NCBI GenBank assembly: GCA_017479035.1
Contig: JAFVCR010000192.1
Coordinates: 1 to 7,058 of the forward strand
Direction of reading: 5' to 3'
From: Kiritimatiellia bacterium
GTDB lineage: Bacteria; Verrucomicrobiota; Kiritimatiellia; RFP12; UBA1067
DNA: 7,058 nucleotides
The notes beneath the pieces are model-generated. The model saw only the letters and a program-made list of their open reading frames with translations. It had not been told where the DNA came from and made no database searches. Positions 5,048 through 7,058 of the stretch are shown here, piece after piece (the stretch's first letter is position 1; each line of letters opens with the position of its first letter). The position numbers and the translations under genes are program-made.

Positions 5048-6212
5048 GGCGCAACCCTTTCACGAATTCGGCTATCCTCTCCGCAGCAATGCGCAGTTTC
5101 TCCATCGAAGTCGCATACGAACACCTTATGAACCCCTCTCCGCACGCGCCGAACGCCGTCCCCGGCACCACCGCCACATTGTGCTCCAGCAGCCTCACCG
5201 CAAACTCCTGCGCACTCAGCCCCGTGCCGCGTATGTCCGCGAACACATAGAACGCACCCTTCGGCAAAAGTGTCTTCAGCCCGCACTCGTTCAAACTCGC
5301 CACGAGGAAATTCCTCCTCCTGCGATACTCCTCGCGCATCGCCGCCACGTCCGCATCCCCTTCATCCATCGCCTCCACCCCCGCCACCTGCGAAAGCGTC
5401 GGTGCGGACATTATTCCATACTGGTGTATCTTCATCATCGCGTCGATCACCTCTTCCGGCCCGCACGCATACCCCAGCCTGAACCCCGTCATCGCCCAAC
5501 TCTTCGAAAACCCGTTCAGCAGTATCACATTGTCCCTGAACTCCTCGAACCGCGCGAACGACGGCGGCATCGCCACCTGCTCCTCGTCATATACAAGTTC
5601 GCTGTATACCTCGTCCGCCAATATCAATATCCCCCGCCCTTTCGCCCACTCCCCTATCGCACGTATGTCCGCATGCCCCAGCACCGCCCCCGTCGGATTG
5701 CACGGGAAATTCAGCAGCAGTGCCTTCGTCTTCGCCGTCGCCTTCTTCTCTAATGCCTCCACCGTCAGCCGGAACTCGTCCTTCACCCTCGTCTCCACCG
5801 CCACCGGCACCCCGTGCGCAAGTCTTATCGTCGCCGAATAACTCACAAAACACGGCTAGTGATACATCACCTCGTCCCCCGGCTCCACTATCGCCCTTAT
5901 CGCCGCATCTATCGCTTCCGACACCCCCACCGTCGCCAGCACCTCCCTCTCCCACGAGTACTGCGCCCCGAACCTCCTCGCCAGATACCTGCATATCGCC
6001 TGCCGCAACTGCGGCGTGCCTAGATTCGACGTATAATGCGTCGCCCCCGCCCTCAACCCCTCGTCCACCTTGCGCAGTATATGCCACGGCGTGTCGAAAT
6101 CCGGCTCGCCCACCCCCAGCGAAATTATATCGTGCCTCTGCGCAACTATGTCGAAGAACGCCCTTATCCCGCTCTTCGGCAATTCCGCCACATGCCTTGC
6201 CACAAAATTCAT
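5037..6212 (-). pseudogene. Class I/II PLP aminotransferase interrupted by one in-frame TAG
   Basis: From the ATG at 6212 to the TGA at 5037 the frame encodes 391 positions, normal for a fold-type I aminotransferase, but codon 119 is TAG. Before it lie the substrate-side motif GVGEPDFDTPWHI and HYTSNLGTPQLR. After it come NFPCNPTG (Asn172), ADEVYSELVY (Asp200, Tyr203), the PLP lysine Lys237 in GFSKSWAMTGFRLGY, and Arg363 in GFIRCSYA. Every catalytic residue is kept, and the frame is the same on both sides with no lost residue: DEVMYH-stop-PCFVSY. Related enzymes have Glu or a similar residue there, so a single base change in GAG or CAG explains it. It could be a fresh nonsense mutation, a sequencing error, or a read-through codon. 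A restart at GTG 5846 would lack the N-terminal part. The family transaminates amino acids such as Ala or Asp. The Lrp-type neighbour suggests an amino-acid-responsive pair. Confidence 0.88.
5856..5858 (-). other. In-frame amber codon inside the aminotransferase
   Basis: The codon is TAG in the context CAC TAG CCG. It is the only break in an otherwise intact 391-position reading frame. Elsewhere in the window TAG also ends cmk, at a position that gives normal Cmk length, so wholesale reassignment of TAG is not supported. However, the cmk TAG is followed five codons later by TAA, so it does not rule reassignment out. Confidence 0.9.
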
Positions 6213-6258
6213 TCGTCTATTTCGTTCTTGTGTTTCTTGTTGTATTTCCCCCGCCCCC

Positions 6259-6741
6259 TCACGGGCTTACCGACAGCCTCGCATCATCCGCCGCCGCATC
6301 TTCCATGTTCACCCCCTGCTCCTTGTACGTCCTCAACATAAAATGCGTCGCTGTAGACAGCACCCCATCCAGCGTCGACAAATCAGCCGCCACGAAATGC
6401 GCCACCTCCTGCAAACTCCTCCCCGTCACAAACAACAGTAAATCATACCCCCCGCTCATCAAATAGCACGAGTCCACCTCCTTGAACCTCGCTATCTGCG
6501 CCGCCAAATCTCCAAATCCACTCCCCTTCGACGGCCTTATCTTCAGCCCTATCACCGCATGCACGTCCGTCGTCTCTATCTTGTTCGGATTCAAAATCGC
6601 CTTGAAGCCGCGGATTACTCCCGCCGCCTTGTACCCCTCCACCTTGCGATGCACCTCTTCCTCGGTCATCCCAAGCATTTTCGCGAGGTTTGCCGCACTT
6701 TCTCTTCCGTTTTTCTTCAGTTCTTCAAGTATCGGATCCAT
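6259..6741 (-). CDS. Lrp/AsnC-family transcriptional regulator
   Basis: This 160-residue protein has the two-part Lrp/AsnC layout. Residues about 1-50 form a winged helix-turn-helix (LEELKKNGRESAANLAKMLG, then VHRKVEGYKAAGVIRGFKAILN). Residues about 58-140 form the RAM ligand-binding and oligomerisation domain, with LMSGGYDLLLFVTG at 94-107 as the characteristic turn. These proteins bind DNA as dimers or octamers and respond to amino acids. The start at 6741 is chosen because GGAGG lies five bases upstream and the length fits the family. In-frame alternatives exist at ATG 6753 and at GTG 6783, the latter with AAAGGAG four bases before it. The aminotransferase begins 46 bases downstream. The pair resembles the Bacillus subtilis AlaR-AlaT arrangement as I recall it. 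The last 15 residues are unlike the family core. Confidence 0.9.
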   Translation of the reverse strand: MDPILEELKKNGRESAANLAKMLGMTEEEVHRKVEGYKAAGVIRGFKAILNPNKIETTDVHAVIGLKIRPSKGSGFGDLAAQIARFKEVDSCYLMSGGYDLLLFVTGRSLQEVAHFVAADLSTLDGVLSTATHFMLRTYKEQGVNMEDAAADDARLSVSP

Positions 6742-6773
6742 GTCATCCTCCATGTATTCCGCAGTTCCCGCCA

Positions 6774-6802
6774 ATACTACCACAAATCTCCTTTCCCCGC
6801 AA
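6774..6802 (-). promoter_or_regulatory. Possible promoter of the regulator-aminotransferase-cmk operon
   Basis: On the minus strand TTGCGG (6797-6802) and TAGTAT (6774-6779, preceded by TGG) are 17 bases apart. The match is only moderate: the -10 agrees at four of six bases with an upstream TG, and the -35 at three. A start near 6767 would exclude the upstream GTG 6783 as translation start and favour ATG 6741. No clear operator palindrome is visible. Confidence 0.35.
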
Positions 6803-6835
6803 GTCATTCTTGCCCCCCCCCTCGAAACCCGCAGT

Positions 6836-6859
6836 AGTTTGCAGTGTGCAGTTTGCAGT
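6836..6859. repeat. TTTGCAG-type repeat, copy B
   Basis: Identical over 24 bases to 2742-2765 and in the same orientation. It lies about 95 bases upstream of the regulator start. Just beyond it (about 6875-6889) is ACGCAGAGGCGCA, which resembles another common intergenic repeat unit (ACGCAGAG) but is too short to call. Confidence 0.8.
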
Positions 6860-6925
6860 TTGTAAAATGCAATCAACGCAGAGGCGCATAGGTTCGAGAG
6901 TCATGAGAAAAGGTGCAAGAGCGTA

Positions 6926-6955
6926 CTGTGGGGACGCGGGCGTCTCGCCCGCGGC
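6926..6955. repeat. GC-rich hairpin repeat, copy 2
   Basis: The sequence begins CTGTGGGGACGCGGGC and folds into a perfect seven-pair stem, CGCGGGC (6935-6941) with GCCCGCG (6947-6953), around a five-base loop GTCTC. It matches copy 3 at all but one position across about 30 bases. In frame it reads as Gly-Asp-Ala-Gly-Val-Ser-Pro-Ala or Ala-Gly-Glu-Thr-Pro-Ala-Ser-Pro, peptides I recall as a hallmark of spurious ORFs in Verrucomicrobiota-type genomes. Confidence 0.85.
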
Positions 6956-7026
6956 TTCCTCCACTCACCTCCACCCATCCCCTCCCTGCACTCCCCTGTA
7001 GAACCCGCCCCCTCCCAGTAGCACCT

Positions 7027-7058
7027 CCTGTGGGGACGCGGGCATCTCGCCCGCGGCT
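7027..7058. repeat. GC-rich hairpin repeat, copy 3, at window end
   Basis: The stem CGCGGGC (7037-7043) with GCCCGCG (7049-7055) encloses the loop ATCTC. The copy runs to the last base of the window, so its right flank is not seen. It starts about 100 bases after copy 2, in the same orientation. Confidence 0.85.

Larger units (their letters stand above)
6742..7058. other. Gene-free stretch upstream of the regulator operon
   Basis: These 317 bases hold the possible operon promoter, TTTGCAG copy B, GC-hairpin copies 2 and 3, and between the hairpins (about 6957-7026) a strongly pyrimidine-rich plus strand. No open frame here looks coding, and I see no RNA gene. Whatever lies beyond 7058 is outside the window. 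Confidence 0.75.

Noticed and set aside
3502..5131. Long plus-strand frames of 264 and 308 residues (3502-4296 and 4205-5131)
   Set aside because: They lie antisense to well-supported genes, have Pro/Arg/His/Ser-rich compositions, no motifs and no ribosome binding sites.
5037..5846. C-terminal aminotransferase piece as an independent gene from GTG 5846
   Set aside because: It lacks the N-terminal segment found in this family, has no Shine-Dalgarno at a useful distance, and is in the same frame as the upstream piece.
3002..5858. Reassignment of TAG to an amino acid in this organism
   Set aside because: TAG ends cmk at the normal length for the family, so the simplest reading is that TAG is a stop. 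Two codons are too few to settle it.
6742..7001. Small ORFs over the repeats upstream of the regulator
   Set aside because: They translate the repeat units themselves (Ala-Gly-Glu-Thr-Pro-Ala and Leu-Gln-Thr-type peptides). These are well-known spurious ORFs.
2774..7058. CRISPR-like array
   Set aside because: The repeats are scattered and unevenly spaced, only two or three copies each, with no regular spacers and no cas genes.

Overview
The window reads as chromosomal DNA of a GC-rich bacterium with every gene on the minus strand, so transcription runs from high to low coordinates. The likely host is a member of the PVC group (Verrucomicrobiota, Lentisphaerota or Kiritimatiellota). Three things suggest this, all from recall: the kinds of intergenic repeat present, the style of the secreted protein at the low end, and a small zinc-ribbon protein I associate with that group. 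No marker gene fixes the phylum.

In transcription order, 6742-7058 is a gene-free stretch with two GC-rich hairpin repeats, a TTTGCAG-type repeat and a possible promoter. It is followed by an Lrp/AsnC-type regulator (6259-6741), a class I/II aminotransferase (5037-6212), a GTG-started CxxC/HxxC protein of unknown function (4478-5047), an HD-domain phosphohydrolase (3679-4485) and cytidylate kinase cmk (3002-3685). From the aminotransferase onward these genes overlap by 11, 8 and 7 bases, so they look like one translationally coupled operon. The aminotransferase has a single in-frame TAG at codon 119, and the reading frame continues intact on both sides.

The 372-base gap 2630-3001 separates this operon from the next. 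It holds a dense set of repeats and a near-consensus sigma-70 promoter. That promoter drives gap (glyceraldehyde-3-phosphate dehydrogenase, 1628-2629) and, 41 bases further on, rpsU (ribosomal protein bS21, 1386-1586), which has an exceptionally strong Shine-Dalgarno sequence. A textbook intrinsic terminator (1331-1364) ends this unit.

The last gene (1-1228, incomplete at its 3' end) has its own extended -10 promoter and encodes an apparently exported protein with beta-sandwich-like sequence. It runs into a 16-base C tract at the window edge.

The window is mainly housekeeping. The points most worth a second look are the amber codon in the aminotransferase, the two uncharacterised proteins coupled to cmk, the homopolymer in the exported protein, and the repeat families concentrated in the two gaps. 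I found no convincing defence system, mobile element, CRISPR array or RNA gene.
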